From: Oscillospiraceae bacterium
GTDB taxonomy: Bacteria; Bacillota; Clostridia; Oscillospirales; Ruminococcaceae
Direction: 5' to 3'
DNA: 7,959 nt
Assembly: GCA_016303195.1 (NCBI GenBank)
Contig: JAEDMD010000084.1
Location: 1 to 7,959 of the forward strand
Shown here: positions 1 through 4,398 of the stretch, one piece after another
Layout of the letters: each line of letters begins with the position of its first letter
How positions within the stretch are numbered: the stretch's first letter is position 1
The notes under the pieces: model-generated
The model's database searches: none
Seen by the model: only the letters and a program-made list of their open reading frames with translations
Told to the model about the DNA's origin: nothing
Program-made: the position numbers and the translations under genes

Positions 1-23
1 TATTTGTTAATTCTTTCTTTTTT

Positions 24-38
24 CTATTGACTTTTCAT
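24..38 (-). other. Four-codon ORF (MKSQ-stop) behind a strong ribosome binding site; leader peptide or broken gene start
   Basis: On the minus strand an ATG at 38-36 is preceded by AAGGAG (46-51) at 7-nt spacing, which is an ideal translation start. The frame reads Met-Lys-Ser-Gln and then stops with TAG at 26-24. No other start codon lies at a suitable distance from that Shine-Dalgarno. Beyond the stop the frame continues with lysine-rich codons to the window edge. It may be a short leader peptide, or the 5' end of a gene broken by a nonsense change. The edge of the window prevents a decision. Confidence refers to the initiation site, not to a functional product. Confidence 0.3.
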
Positions 39-67
39 AGCTGGTCTCCTTATATTTTATTGCTTTT

Positions 68-76
68 ATTATATCA
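68..76 (-). promoter_or_regulatory. Extended -10 promoter reading off the left edge
   Basis: The minus strand has a perfect TATAAT (68-73) preceded by TG-N, giving an extended -10 element. The hexamer 17 bp upstream (TGCAAA, 91-96) is a poor -35, as expected when the extended -10 compensates. It lies just after the stop codon of the RHH gene. A transcript would start near 61 and meet the AAGGAG at 46-51. This suggests that the next leftward unit is transcribed independently. Confidence 0.45.
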
Positions 77-106
77 GTTTATCAATTTTATTTGCAGACT
101 GTCGCT

Positions 107-748
107 CTACAAAATATACCTTTCCAGCATAGCCATGTACTCATTTTCCATCGCAGGGGCATATTCTGCAAGTTCCTGCGGTGCTGAGAAATATGTCTGC
201 ACCGATTTGTTCAGATGGGTCAGATATCGGCTTATCGCCTCCCCTGCCATCTCATCTGCGATACTGCTTTTCAGCAGTTTGCGTGTGAAGCATCCCAATG
301 TAAGCTGAAATTCCATATCAGTTCTGCCGTGGGCTTTCAGGAGCGTAGTTTCCAGCTTTATGCGGTAAGCAAAGAAGCTGTTGAACAATTCGGTGAGCTG
401 TTCGCTCTGGGTGCGTATCTGCACTCTCAGCGTTCCGAGCCTGTCAAGAGGCTCACGTTCAAGCTCGACCTTGTAGCTGATCGTCGGTTGGTATTTATAG
501 TCCAGCGCCGTTTTAAGCGTCATAAGCGAGGCCGATCTCTGCTGTTGAATCCGAAATCCTCCGCTTACAAGATGGCTGAGACTTTCAAATATCTCACGCA
601 TACGCATTTCGGGTGTCACGCAGGAAAGATGCTCTGCAAGTATTTGATTTATCAGATTTGAGCGGCTCGTCCCCAGCAGATATGCCTGTCGGTCAACGGC
701 TTTTATGACATCATCCATCAGAACGAGGCTGTAAACGCTCTTTTTCAT
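107..748 (-). CDS. Ribbon-helix-helix (CopG/Arc-type) DNA-binding protein, 213 aa
   Basis: The N-terminus carries an RHH fold: a beta strand at about residues 3-10 (KSVYSLVL), helix A from about 11, and a helix B beginning with the typical GTSRSNLINQILAEHL turn (about 26-41). Such proteins dimerise and insert the paired strand into the major groove. The remaining ~170 residues have no motif I recognise; they look mostly helical and charged and may sense a ligand or oligomerise. The frame stays open upstream to 823, but that stretch contains a near-perfect promoter (774-802). The ATG at 748 has a good ribosome binding site (AGGTGAGG), so I chose 748. Repeats upstream (851-902) look like an autoregulatory operator. 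The RHH call is confident; the regulated target is unknown. Confidence 0.8.
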   Translation of the reverse strand: MKKSVYSLVLMDDVIKAVDRQAYLLGTSRSNLINQILAEHLSCVTPEMRMREIFESLSHLVSGGFRIQQQRSASLMTLKTALDYKYQPTISYKVELEREPLDRLGTLRVQIRTQSEQLTELFNSFFAYRIKLETTLLKAHGRTDMEFQLTLGCFTRKLLKSSIADEMAGEAISRYLTHLNKSVQTYFSAPQELAEYAPAMENEYMAMLERYIL

Positions 749-773
749 TGCTTCCTCACCTGCCTTTGAGTAT

Positions 774-802
774 ATAATATCACCGTCCCAATAATTTGTC
801 AA
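774..802 (-). promoter_or_regulatory. Proximal sigma-A promoter of the RHH gene
   Basis: On the minus strand TTGACA (797-802) is followed after exactly 17 bp by TATTAT (774-779). Predicted transcription start is near 767, giving a leader of about 20 nt that ends in the ribosome binding site before the ATG at 748. The promoter lies inside the apparent N-terminal extension of the open frame, which argues against that extension being translated. Confidence 0.75.
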
Positions 803-850
803 GCGGATTATATAATCTTTCACGCAAATTTCACAATAGCGTTTACAAAT

Positions 851-902
851 TTACGATCAGTATCATATATTTATACGTACAGATCATATATACGAATCGT
901 AA
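851..902. repeat. Operator-like repeat cluster upstream of the RHH gene
   Basis: Two copies of ATCATATAT (862-870 and 883-891) lie 21 bp apart, two helical turns. They are bracketed by inverted TTACGAT (851-857) and ATCGTAA (896-902). A small palindrome ACGAaTCGT sits at 892-900. The cluster lies between the distal (937-966) and proximal (774-802) promoters. RHH repressors usually bind tandem or inverted short sites in their own control region, so autoregulation is a reasonable inference. Binding is not shown by the sequence alone. Confidence 0.45.
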
Positions 903-936
903 TAGATTCCACAAGCTCATATAATAAATCAATATC

Positions 937-966
937 ATTATATCTCATAATAAAGCCATTTGTCAA
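937..966 (-). promoter_or_regulatory. Distal consensus promoter upstream of the RHH gene
   Basis: The minus strand reads TTGACA (961-966), 18 bp, TATAAT (937-942): both hexamers are perfect sigma-A consensus. Initiation would be near 930, producing a ~180-nt leader that crosses the repeat cluster before the RHH start codon. It sits immediately after the ncRNA terminator (991-1017), so it begins a separate unit. Confidence 0.7.
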
Positions 967-990
967 GTCTTATACGATATGTAAAAATAC

Positions 991-1017
991 AAAAAAAATC
1001 CATCCCGAAGGATGGAT
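991..1017 (-). terminator. Rho-independent terminator with UUCG loop
   Basis: On the minus strand ATCCATCC (1010-1017) pairs perfectly with GGATGGAT (998-1005) around a very stable UUCG tetraloop. A run of eight T follows (998-991). It ends the putative ncRNA and insulates it from the RHH promoters downstream. Confidence 0.88.
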
Positions 1018-1245
1018 GAAACGCTCCAAACGACTTTCGCCGCTTAGCACTGTGGAGCGTGCCATAGATAATAAGTTAAAAAAAGTTATTGAGAATAGAA
1101 AACATGAAAAAATTACAAATGAAAGGGGTTAGTTTTATTTATTAACAAAACCATCTCTATGGCGAGCAAGTGAATTAATATTCAGTACCAAGCACATGAG
1201 AGGGGAGGGTACTTGATACTGAACACCAATAATCTTCATTTGCTG
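991..1245 (-). ncRNA. Putative structured small RNA, about 250 nt, class not identified
   Basis: The RNA has a promoter (1251-1279), an intrinsic terminator (991-1017) and helices between. Helix A pairs 1181-1192 with 1212-1223: 12 bp with one G-U only if the minus strand is the RNA. Helix B is long range: 1061-1068 pairs perfectly with 1156-1163 (GCCATAGA/TCTATGGC). Helix C pairs 1021-1027 with 1054-1060 (ACGCTCC/GGAGCGT) and encloses a 7-bp stem (1028-1034/1039-1045, with two G-U pairs) capped by a GAAA tetraloop, leaving an 8-nt one-sided bulge (1046-1053). Helix D is the terminator. G-U pairs and the U tract fix the strand. I do not recognise conserved cores of tmRNA, RNase P, SRP RNA or a known riboswitch. 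The clostridial raiA RNA and 6S RNA are hypotheses to test. A 34-codon ORF (1239-1135) lies inside but has no ribosome binding site. Confidence 0.6.
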
Positions 1246-1250
1246 ATATT

Positions 1251-1279
1251 ATTATATTCTAAATCACACTCTTTTGCAA
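1251..1279 (-). promoter_or_regulatory. Promoter of the putative ncRNA
   Basis: The minus strand has TTGCAA (1274-1279), 17 bp, TATAAT (1251-1256). Initiation is expected near 1244. The -35 lies within an inverted repeat CTTTTG-N7-CAAAAG (1271-1289), which could be an operator. TTGCAA is itself palindromic, so it could also serve a weak plus-strand promoter with TACTAT at 1297-1302; I see nothing downstream on that strand to be expressed. Confidence 0.6.
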
Positions 1280-1348
1280 TGGACAAAAGTAACCTATACT
1301 ATACAAATGCGTACTTTTCACTATTTTCTCTATTTTTTTGCAGCTAAC

Positions 1349-1389
1349 TTTTTGTTAATAAGTATATTCAGATTACATATTAACAAAAA
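1349..1389. repeat. Perfect 12-bp inverted repeat
   Basis: TTTTTGTTAATA (1349-1360) and TATTAACAAAAA (1378-1389) are exact reverse complements separated by 17 bp. With T/A runs at both outer ends it could act as a weak bidirectional terminator, but the stem is almost all A-T. A protein binding site is equally possible. Confidence 0.5.
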
Positions 1390-1507
1390 ATAGGATTTTT
1401 GAGTTAAAATTCAATTTGAACCATAGATGATTTTTATATACCCCACTGTTTTTATTGATAAAAGTGCCGAATACTAAATTACTGTTTGTATTAGAAAGCG
1501 CTCAAAT

Positions 1508-1540
1508 TACGATTTGGCGAATTTGTATGTACAAATCGTA
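1508..1540. repeat. Nested inverted repeats containing TACGAT half-sites
   Basis: TACGATTTG (1508-1516) and CAAATCGTA (1532-1540) are perfect 9-bp inverted arms around 15 bp. The right arm overlaps a second palindrome, ATTTGTATGTACAAAT (1521-1536), with 7-bp arms and a 2-bp centre. The TACGAT core recurs in the RHH control region (852-857, 896-901) and at 973-978, so the same DNA-binding protein may recognise both places. Confidence 0.45.
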
Positions 1541-1556
1541 GAATTGTGCCTGATAT

Positions 1557-1594
1557 AAAAAATTGTCGGACATATTTGCTCAATATGCCCGACA
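1557..1594 (-). terminator. Rho-independent terminator of the VTC-DUF4956 operon
   Basis: On the minus strand a 13-bp stem forms between 1582-1594 and 1564-1576 with a 5-nt loop and a single G-U pair. A six-T tract follows at 1562-1557. The same position would be an A-C mismatch on the plus strand, which fixes the direction. It begins 15 nt after the stop codon of the DUF4956 gene. Confidence 0.9.
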
Positions 1595-1608
1595 TTCTTT
1601 ATAGCTTT

Positions 1609-2349
1609 TTAGTTTTCATAGATCTTGTCATCATACTTGAAGAATACAAGATTGATAGTCATATTGCCGTTCAGGGCACGAAGCTCGTCTACGAACTTCT
1701 TCTGGTCGATATTCTCAAGAACATCTACGCTGTATATAAGCTCGAAAAGTGTTCCGAAGTTTGTGGTCTTTACTCGTCTCAGCTTGTGGAATGTTGTGTA
1801 TCTGTTCAGTACAGGCTCGAAAACTCCCTGATAGTCGAGGTTTTCGGGAATTGCTATCTTCAGTGTCATGTGGCGCTTCTTGCATCCGCCGAAGTCAACC
1901 TCGCTCATTACAAAGAGAACTGCGCCGAGAATGATGAAGAACACGATCGCAAATCCGACAAATCCCATTCCGCAGGCAACACCCATTGCCATTGCGAAGA
2001 AGATGTAGGAAATATCCTTCGGATCGCCTGCAACGCTTCTGAATCGTACCAGTGCAAGCGTACCTGCAAGGCTGATAGCACCGATCTGTGTATTTACCAG
2101 AAGAAGTATCAGCGTTACGATAGTCGGAAGCATTACCATTGACATTACGTAGCTCTGTGAATAGCCTTCTTTTCTGTGTGTGAGGATATAGATGAGGCTT
2201 ATCAGTGTTCCCAGCACAACTGCGGAGATGAGACAGAAAAGGAACTCACCTGCTTTAAGGTCGGGAAGAACTGTGCTTGAACTGTTTGTAACAGAATCAA
2301 CATCATTATACCTTGACAAAACATTGCCGAAAAAACCATTTGGAAACAT
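1609..2349 (-). CDS. DUF4956-family integral membrane protein, 246 aa
   Basis: Hydrophobic segments at about residues 36-56, 70-86, 91-103 (short), and 115-148 (long enough for two spans) indicate a polytopic membrane protein. A soluble C-terminal domain of about 90 residues follows. The motif VRFRSVAGDPKDISYIFFA (101-119) with the following GVACG is the signature I associate with DUF4956, a family of unknown activity often encoded next to VTC-domain polyphosphate polymerases. The start is 3 nt after the VTC stop codon; its ribosome binding site AGGAG lies inside the end of that gene at 10-nt spacing, so the two are translationally close and surely co-transcribed. By inference it could anchor the polymerase at the membrane or handle its product. 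The family call is good; the role is a guess from context. Confidence 0.85.
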   Translation of the reverse strand: MFPNGFFGNVLSRYNDVDSVTNSSSTVLPDLKAGEFLFCLISAVVLGTLISLIYILTHRKEGYSQSYVMSMVMLPTIVTLILLLVNTQIGAISLAGTLALVRFRSVAGDPKDISYIFFAMAMGVACGMGFVGFAIVFFIILGAVLFVMSEVDFGGCKKRHMTLKIAIPENLDYQGVFEPVLNRYTTFHKLRRVKTTNFGTLFELIYSVDVLENIDQKKFVDELRALNGNMTINLVFFKYDDKIYEN

Positions 2350-2352
2350 AAA

Positions 2353-3156
2353 TCATACACTCCTGTTCATAATACTGTTGTTTACCATTGAAATACCTGA
2401 TATATAGATCTTTCTGCCGTCTGATCTTCCACTGCTCTCCACCTGACTTTTAACAAAGTTCTGGTATGCTCTGCCATACTTTGAGAAGCTGGTCTTGTAG
2501 ATCTCAAGCTCCGAGAGCTTGTTAACGAGCCAGTCAGGGATAGCGTTGGAGACTTTGACTTCCATGAGTCTCTGGTCTGCACCTATGATATAATTGCCGT
2601 AGCTTTCATAGTTAAGACCTAAGTCATAACGGCGCTCAGTGATCTTGCGGTCAAAGGTAAGTCTGAAATCGTTGTCATATTTTCCGAAGAAAGCCTCTCG
2701 CTGGTAGCTTATGTACTGCTTTGGAGCGACGGGGTAGTTATTCAGGAAAACGTCAAGCTCTCTGAAAACCTGTTCAGTGATGTACTTGTTCATTTCAGGC
2801 TTTGAACGGTCTCTGAAGTAAGCGTCTGATTCTGCGAGAGTCATCTGAACTCTGCGCTTTGTAACGATTCCGCCGATTTTCTTCTTTATTTCAAGAAAAA
2901 CCATATCGTCGGGTGCAGCAGGTGAATAATAGCTGCGGAGTCTGATCTTCTCCTTGTAATATGGCTTTGCAAGGGATTCTCTTATGAGATAGTCATCGGG
3001 AGTATCGTAGTAGATATTATAGATGCCGTATTCCTTGCCGCCGACGCAGAACTTGTCGGGGTTCATGTACTGGTCGATGACCTCCATCAGACCGTGGTAC
3101 TGCTCCATATTAAGAAGGAATTTGATCTCTTTACGAGCAAAAGTATTAATAGCCAT
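2353..3156 (-). CDS. VTC-domain polyphosphate polymerase-like protein, 267 aa
   Basis: The protein matches the VTC/TTM tunnel fold, whose yeast member Vtc4 polymerises the ATP gamma-phosphate into polyphosphate. Visible tunnel motifs, numbered from the ATG at 3156: RKEIKF (8-13), YYDT (49-52), KIRLRSY (70-76), FLEIKKK (87-93), KRR (100-102), YQREAFF (151-157), RLTFDR (165-170), LMEVKVS (197-203) and FSKYG (224-228). The alternating basic residues plus acidic E89 and E199 are what the fold uses to bind triphosphate and metal. No transmembrane segment is seen; the partner DUF4956 protein would supply membrane attachment. An in-frame GTG at 3171 and ATG at 3162 are possible starts, but only the ATG at 3156 has a GGAG at 6-nt spacing. 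Polyphosphate synthesis is family inference; other TTM substrates cannot be excluded. Confidence 0.87.
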   Translation of the reverse strand: MAINTFARKEIKFLLNMEQYHGLMEVIDQYMNPDKFCVGGKEYGIYNIYYDTPDDYLIRESLAKPYYKEKIRLRSYYSPAAPDDMVFLEIKKKIGGIVTKRRVQMTLAESDAYFRDRSKPEMNKYITEQVFRELDVFLNNYPVAPKQYISYQREAFFGKYDNDFRLTFDRKITERRYDLGLNYESYGNYIIGADQRLMEVKVSNAIPDWLVNKLSELEIYKTSFSKYGRAYQNFVKSQVESSGRSDGRKIYISGISMVNNSIMNRSV

Positions 3157-3162
3157 AAGCAT

Positions 3163-3201
3163 CTCCGACACGGAATTTTTCCGCCCGGAGCTTCACACTC
3201 C
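3163..3201 (-). promoter_or_regulatory. 5' leader hairpins that can hide or free the VTC ribosome binding site
   Basis: In the minus-strand transcript CTCCG (3186-3190) can pair with CGGAG (3163-3167), which includes the ribosome binding site of the VTC gene. This outer stem stacks on a second stem, CGGAA (3179-3183) with TTCCG (3171-3175). An alternative stem uses the same CTCC (3187-3190) with GGAG at 3198-3201. The two folds exclude each other, so translation could be switched. The pairing is seen; a regulatory role is inferred. Confidence 0.4.
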
Positions 3202-3220
3202 TTTCGTATCATCTGACTAT

Positions 3221-3302
3221 ATTATAGCGGCTCATTCTTAAAATAATCTTAACACCGCTTAATATTTCCGTCAATCGAATTTCCTGTTAAGAAAGCGTTT
3301 AA
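3221..3302 (-). promoter_or_regulatory. VTC operon promoter with TTAA direct repeats (Pho-box-like)
   Basis: A perfect -10 TATAAT is at 3221-3226 on the minus strand, but the expected -35 position (around 3244-3249) has no recognisable hexamer. Instead TTAAGA (3236-3241), TTAAGA (3247-3252) and TTAAGC (3257-3262) occur in the same orientation at 11- and 10-bp steps, with TTAACA (3285-3290) and TTAAAC (3297-3302) 12 bp apart further upstream. Repeats of TTAACA-like hexamers at this spacing are the known pattern for Bacillus PhoP, and activators of this class replace a -35. Phosphate control is inference. Confidence 0.5.
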
Positions 3303-3437
3303 GTTTCGGAATATTAAAGATATACCGTTATTTTCCCAATTTCTCTCTCTATATTTCTCAACCAGTACGGAGTGCAGGCAAAAGTGAAAAACTGATAAAA
3401 ACCTGATTCACAGCTTTATCACTTTACCTAAAGCATT

Positions 3438-3466
3438 TGTGCGTGTAAGTATAAATTCAGTATAAT
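3438..3466 (+). promoter_or_regulatory. Possible plus-strand promoter
   Basis: TTGTGC (3438-3443), 18 bp, then a perfect TATAAT (3461-3466). Initiation would be near 3473, inside the TGTGA-N6-TCACA palindrome. It would be the only supported plus-strand promoter with something to express downstream (3492-3581). The -35 is only a partial match. Confidence 0.35.
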
Positions 3467-3470
3467 AATA

Positions 3471-3488
3471 CTGTGAGTATTATCACAG
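3471..3488. promoter_or_regulatory. CRP/FNR-type palindrome
   Basis: CTGTGAGTATTATCACAG is a perfect 6-bp inverted repeat around 6 bp and contains TGTGA-N6-TCACA, the textbook site of CRP/FNR-family regulators. A second palindrome with 7-bp arms (3465-3471 and 3477-3483) overlaps it. It covers the predicted start of the plus-strand promoter, a position typical of repression, and lies about 260 bp upstream of the VTC transcription start. Confidence 0.45.
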
Positions 3489-3491
3489 GGT

Positions 3492-3581
3492 ATGATGAGC
3501 TATAAGCCGAAAAGCATTGCTTCGCCGCTTTCAGATATTATATTTTTACCGCACGTAGAGTTATTATTTCTGACAGTCTGA
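3492..3581 (+). CDS. Possible 29-aa small protein
   Basis: The frame begins with two consecutive ATG codons (3492, 3495) and ends at TGA 3579-3581. A weak AGGG lies 4 nt before the second ATG. The peptide has a basic N-terminal part (YKPKS) and a hydrophobic C-terminal half (DIIFLPHVELLFLTV), reminiscent of small membrane-associated peptides. The support is positional: a promoter and operator-like palindrome lie directly upstream. Chance is a serious alternative for so short a frame. Confidence 0.18.
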   Translation: MMSYKPKSIASPLSDIIFLPHVELLFLTV

Positions 3582-3601
3582 ATCATCCTTATAATTAAAC
3601 G

Positions 3602-4384
3602 TCAGAGTTGTTTTCTGTACTTGGTGGGAGTAAGTCCCACTATTTTTTTGAACTGGCGCATAAAGTGTTCCTCATTGTCATAGCCGCACATTGCCGCTAC
3701 CTGTGCCACGGTACATCCCGTTTCACTGAGTATCTCTTTTGCCTTTTCTATCTTGCCGCTTATCACATCCGAGATGCATGACACACCGAACACCTCACGG
3801 TAGATATGCTGAAAATACGACCTTGACATATTTACGTCAGCCGCCATTGTGTCAACATTCCATTTAAGCTGAGGATTGCGGTATATCTTCTCACGAAGTT
3901 CGATAAGCCTGCTGTAATGCGGATCGGCAGTCTGTACCGTTTCCGATTCATACCTCAGACCCGACTCGCTGAACTTGATGAGCATAGTTCTCATCAGTGT
4001 GTCCAGCATTTTGTTTCTCCTCGAACCGAGGGAATAGAATTCCACTGCGATGCTTCGTGTAAGCGAACCGATAAGCTCGCTGTCAGCACAGCGGACAGGA
4101 CAGTTTGTTTCAAGCTCAAGGGAATCCATGAACTCCCCGTCGCCTTCTGTATCGAAGCATATCCAGTCATAAACGAGAGCATTCCCGTCTGCGCCGTATA
4201 TCTGCTGTATCCTGCTGTCAAAGAGCATGACAGTTCCTTCGGGACAGCTTATCATCTCTCCGCCCAACTCAAAGCGTATCCTGCTTCTTGCGTGGATGAG
4301 GAGATACTCTCCCTTTTCAGCTTTTCGGCACAGTCTGAAATCTCTGTCGCAGACCGAACAGTATCCGATGCTTTTAATGTTCAT
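3602..4384 (-). CDS. AraC-family transcriptional regulator, 260 aa
   Basis: The C-terminal ~100 residues form the two-helix-turn-helix AraC DNA-binding domain: the first HTH is around 175-199 (DTMAADVNMSRSYFQHIYRE) and the second around 223-246, followed by the family signature ending GLTPTKYRK. The N-terminal ~100 residues look like the cupin-type AraC sensing domain (YLLIHARSR, then PEGTVMLFDSR and YDWICFD). Ten cysteines, including C9-x2-C12-x6-C19, are unusual but do not form the Ada methyl-acceptor pattern I know. The start has GGGGAG about 7 nt upstream and lies 14 nt after the stop of the DNA glycosylase gene, so the two are probably co-transcribed. The ligand is unknown. Most such regulators in this group act on carbohydrate genes, but no such genes are nearby. 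Confidence 0.9.
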   Translation of the reverse strand: MNIKSIGYCSVCDRDFRLCRKAEKGEYLLIHARSRIRFELGGEMISCPEGTVMLFDSRIQQIYGADGNALVYDWICFDTEGDGEFMDSLELETNCPVRCADSELIGSLTRSIAVEFYSLGSRRNKMLDTLMRTMLIKFSESGLRYESETVQTADPHYSRLIELREKIYRNPQLKWNVDTMAADVNMSRSYFQHIYREVFGVSCISDVISGKIEKAKEILSETGCTVAQVAAMCGYDNEEHFMRQFKKIVGLTPTKYRKQL

Positions 4385-4398
4385 ATCACCACTCCCCG

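Larger units (their letters stand above)
1280..1555. other. AT-rich intergenic region with inverted repeats, no gene seen
   Basis: Between the ncRNA promoter and the DUF4956 terminator no frame on either strand has both a start with a ribosome binding site and a plausible product. The stretch is strongly AT-rich and contains two conspicuous inverted repeats, listed separately (1349-1389 and 1508-1540). Its role is probably regulatory or simply spacer. Confidence 0.5.
3303..3601. other. Intergenic region between the araC-type gene and the VTC promoter
   Basis: No convincing terminator for the AraC-type gene is visible here. Besides the palindrome, plus-strand promoter and short ORF listed separately, there is an imperfect inverted repeat (AAAGTGA at 3381-3387 with TCACTTT at 3419-3425, and TGATAAA at 3393-3399 with TTTATCA at 3415-3421). 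Its role is unknown. Confidence 0.4.

Noticed and set aside
215..661. 148-codon plus-strand ORF
   Set aside because: Antisense shadow of the RHH gene; low-complexity composition and no family resemblance.
749..823. N-terminal extension of the RHH frame beyond the ATG at 748
   Set aside because: It contains a TTGACA-17-TATTAT promoter, and the start at 748 has a good ribosome binding site and begins exactly at the RHH fold.
1021..1060. tracrRNA or other CRISPR-associated RNA
   Set aside because: The hairpin shape is superficially similar, but there is no repeat array, anti-repeat or cas gene in the window.
1135..1239. 34-codon minus-strand ORF inside the putative ncRNA
   Set aside because: No ribosome binding site, begins only a few nucleotides after the predicted transcription start, and lies over paired RNA segments; more likely a chance frame in a structured RNA.
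1546..2142. 198-codon plus-strand ORF
   Set aside because: Runs antisense to the well-supported DUF4956 gene, passes through its terminator, has no ribosome binding site and no recognisable domain.
3157..3171. Upstream GTG (3171) or ATG (3162) as VTC start
   Set aside because: GTG has only a weak purine stretch upstream and the ATG at 3162 is directly adjacent to GGAG; the ATG at 3156 has proper spacing and the usual family N-terminus.
3571..3600. Terminator of the AraC-type gene
   Set aside because: Only short imperfect palindromes without a T tract on the minus strand are present.
3602..4384. AraC-type regulator as an Ada/AdaA methyl-acceptor protein
   Set aside because: The N-terminal half looks like a cupin sensor and lacks the Ada four-cysteine arrangement; only the neighbouring glycosylase suggested it.
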